Below, in pieces: positions 49,088-49,403 of a stretch of DNA of 49,403 bases. The position numbers were made by a program, and so were the translations under genes. How positions within the stretch are numbered: position 1 is the stretch's first letter; every line of letters starts with the position of its first letter. Source of the DNA: CAIYRG01 sp036273455 (GTDB lineage Bacteria; Pseudomonadota; Alphaproteobacteria; Micropepsales; Micropepsaceae); NCBI GenBank assembly GCA_036273455.1, contig DASUHP010000147.1:1-49403 (forward strand). Direction: 5' to 3'. Below the pieces are notes generated by a model. It saw nothing but the letters and a program-made list of their open reading frames with translations, did no database searches and was not told the origin of the DNA.

Positions 49088-49403
49088 ACGCAGTTGGGAC
49101 GCGTACGGATCTGATGGCGGATTTTCTCGCCGGCGCGGGTTGGGGCGCGGCGGAACGGCGCCCACTGCCTGGCGACGCGTCGACGCGGCGATATATCCGT
49201 TTGCATCTCGGCGGACGCACGGCGCTGCTGATGGATCAGCCGCAGAATGTCGAAACCGCGACAGCACCCGCCGCGGCAACCCCGGATCAGCGCCGGGCGC
49301 TTGGCTACAACGCGCTGGCGCGGCTCGCCGGGGCGGACTGCGGCCGGTTCGTCGCGGCCGCGGACTATCTGCGCCGCTGCGGGTTGAACGCCCCCGAAAT
49401 TTT
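49084..49403 (+). CDS. amgK: AmgK-like phosphotransferase (N-acetylmuramate/N-acetylglucosamine kinase), 5' part only
   Basis: The window ends after about 106 codons. The N-terminal lobe is visible: GWGAAERRPLPGDASTRRYIRLHLGG, given in short as PLPGDASTRRY, the nucleotide-binding turn of this family. ALLMDQPQN (Met-Asp instead of the usual ATP-contacting Lys region) follows, then FVAAADYLRRCGLNAPEI. AmgK phosphorylates cell-wall sugars in the peptidoglycan recycling route and is usually followed by murU. The start overlaps tsaE. The catalytic HxD loop lies beyond the window end. Confidence 0.8.
   Translation, partial: MNAVGTRTDLMADFLAGAGWGAAERRPLPGDASTRRYIRLHLGGRTALLMDQPQNVETATAPAAATPDQRRALGYNALARLAGADCGRFVAAADYLRRCGLNAPEI

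Overview
The window looks like chromosomal DNA of an alphaproteobacterium with moderately high GC. The evidence is a chvI-chvG-hprK-EIIA(Man)-HPr gene order, a DivL-type kinase with Tyr in place of the phospho-accepting His, an ahcY-divL-(insert)-tsaE-amgK neighbourhood, HWE-type histidine kinases and paired hairpin repeats of the kind common in Rhizobiales and relatives. I cannot name a genus. No rRNA, tRNA, CRISPR array or complete mobile element is visible.

Region 1 (1-1570) is a decayed mobile edge. Three tandem copies of the 3' end of a REP-associated tyrosine transposase abut a PIN-domain toxin that has lost its N-terminal half. A 57-codon gene and a small exported protein follow.

Region 2 (1700-17600) is dominated by proteins with export signals: an amidohydrolase, two metallo-beta-lactamase-fold enzymes, a PQQ dehydrogenase fused to cytochrome c, an M13 peptidase, an alpha/beta-hydrolase-fold protein with Cys at the nucleophile elbow, a CcoP-like dihaem lipoprotein, a TPR protein, and three of four paralogues of an unnamed exported family (the fourth is at 28.5 kb). 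Intergenic spaces hold palindromic repeats, including a 245-bp element with perfect 20-bp terminal inverted repeats and two copies of a double-hairpin REP unit.

Region 3 (18500-22500) is a signalling operon: a small possibly membrane-attached protein, a double-domain KaiC-like ATPase and a PAS/HWE histidine kinase, with overlapping genes and no KaiB.

Region 4 (22500-31200) holds a fatty-acid beta-oxidation pair (FadB/J-like and thiolase), Fe-type superoxide dismutase, a CopC-like protein lacking the usual copper ligands, an exported MBL hydrolase, the fourth paralogue, a ferritin-like protein with a candidate general-stress promoter, and a Rieske oxygenase.

Region 5 (31200-49403) is mostly core: carB, greA, a solute-binding protein, the ChvI/ChvG two-component system coupled to a short HPr kinase, EIIA and HPr, a TraB/GumN protein, ahcY, divL (with a near-consensus CtrA site upstream), tsaE and the start of amgK. 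Between divL and tsaE lie about 3.7 kb of accessory genes: a DUF4242-like protein, a lower-GC quinone-oxidoreductase-like dehydrogenase, a cysteine hydrolase, and a [2Fe-2S] ferredoxin with its FAD reductase.

All family assignments come from reading motifs by eye; no database search was run.
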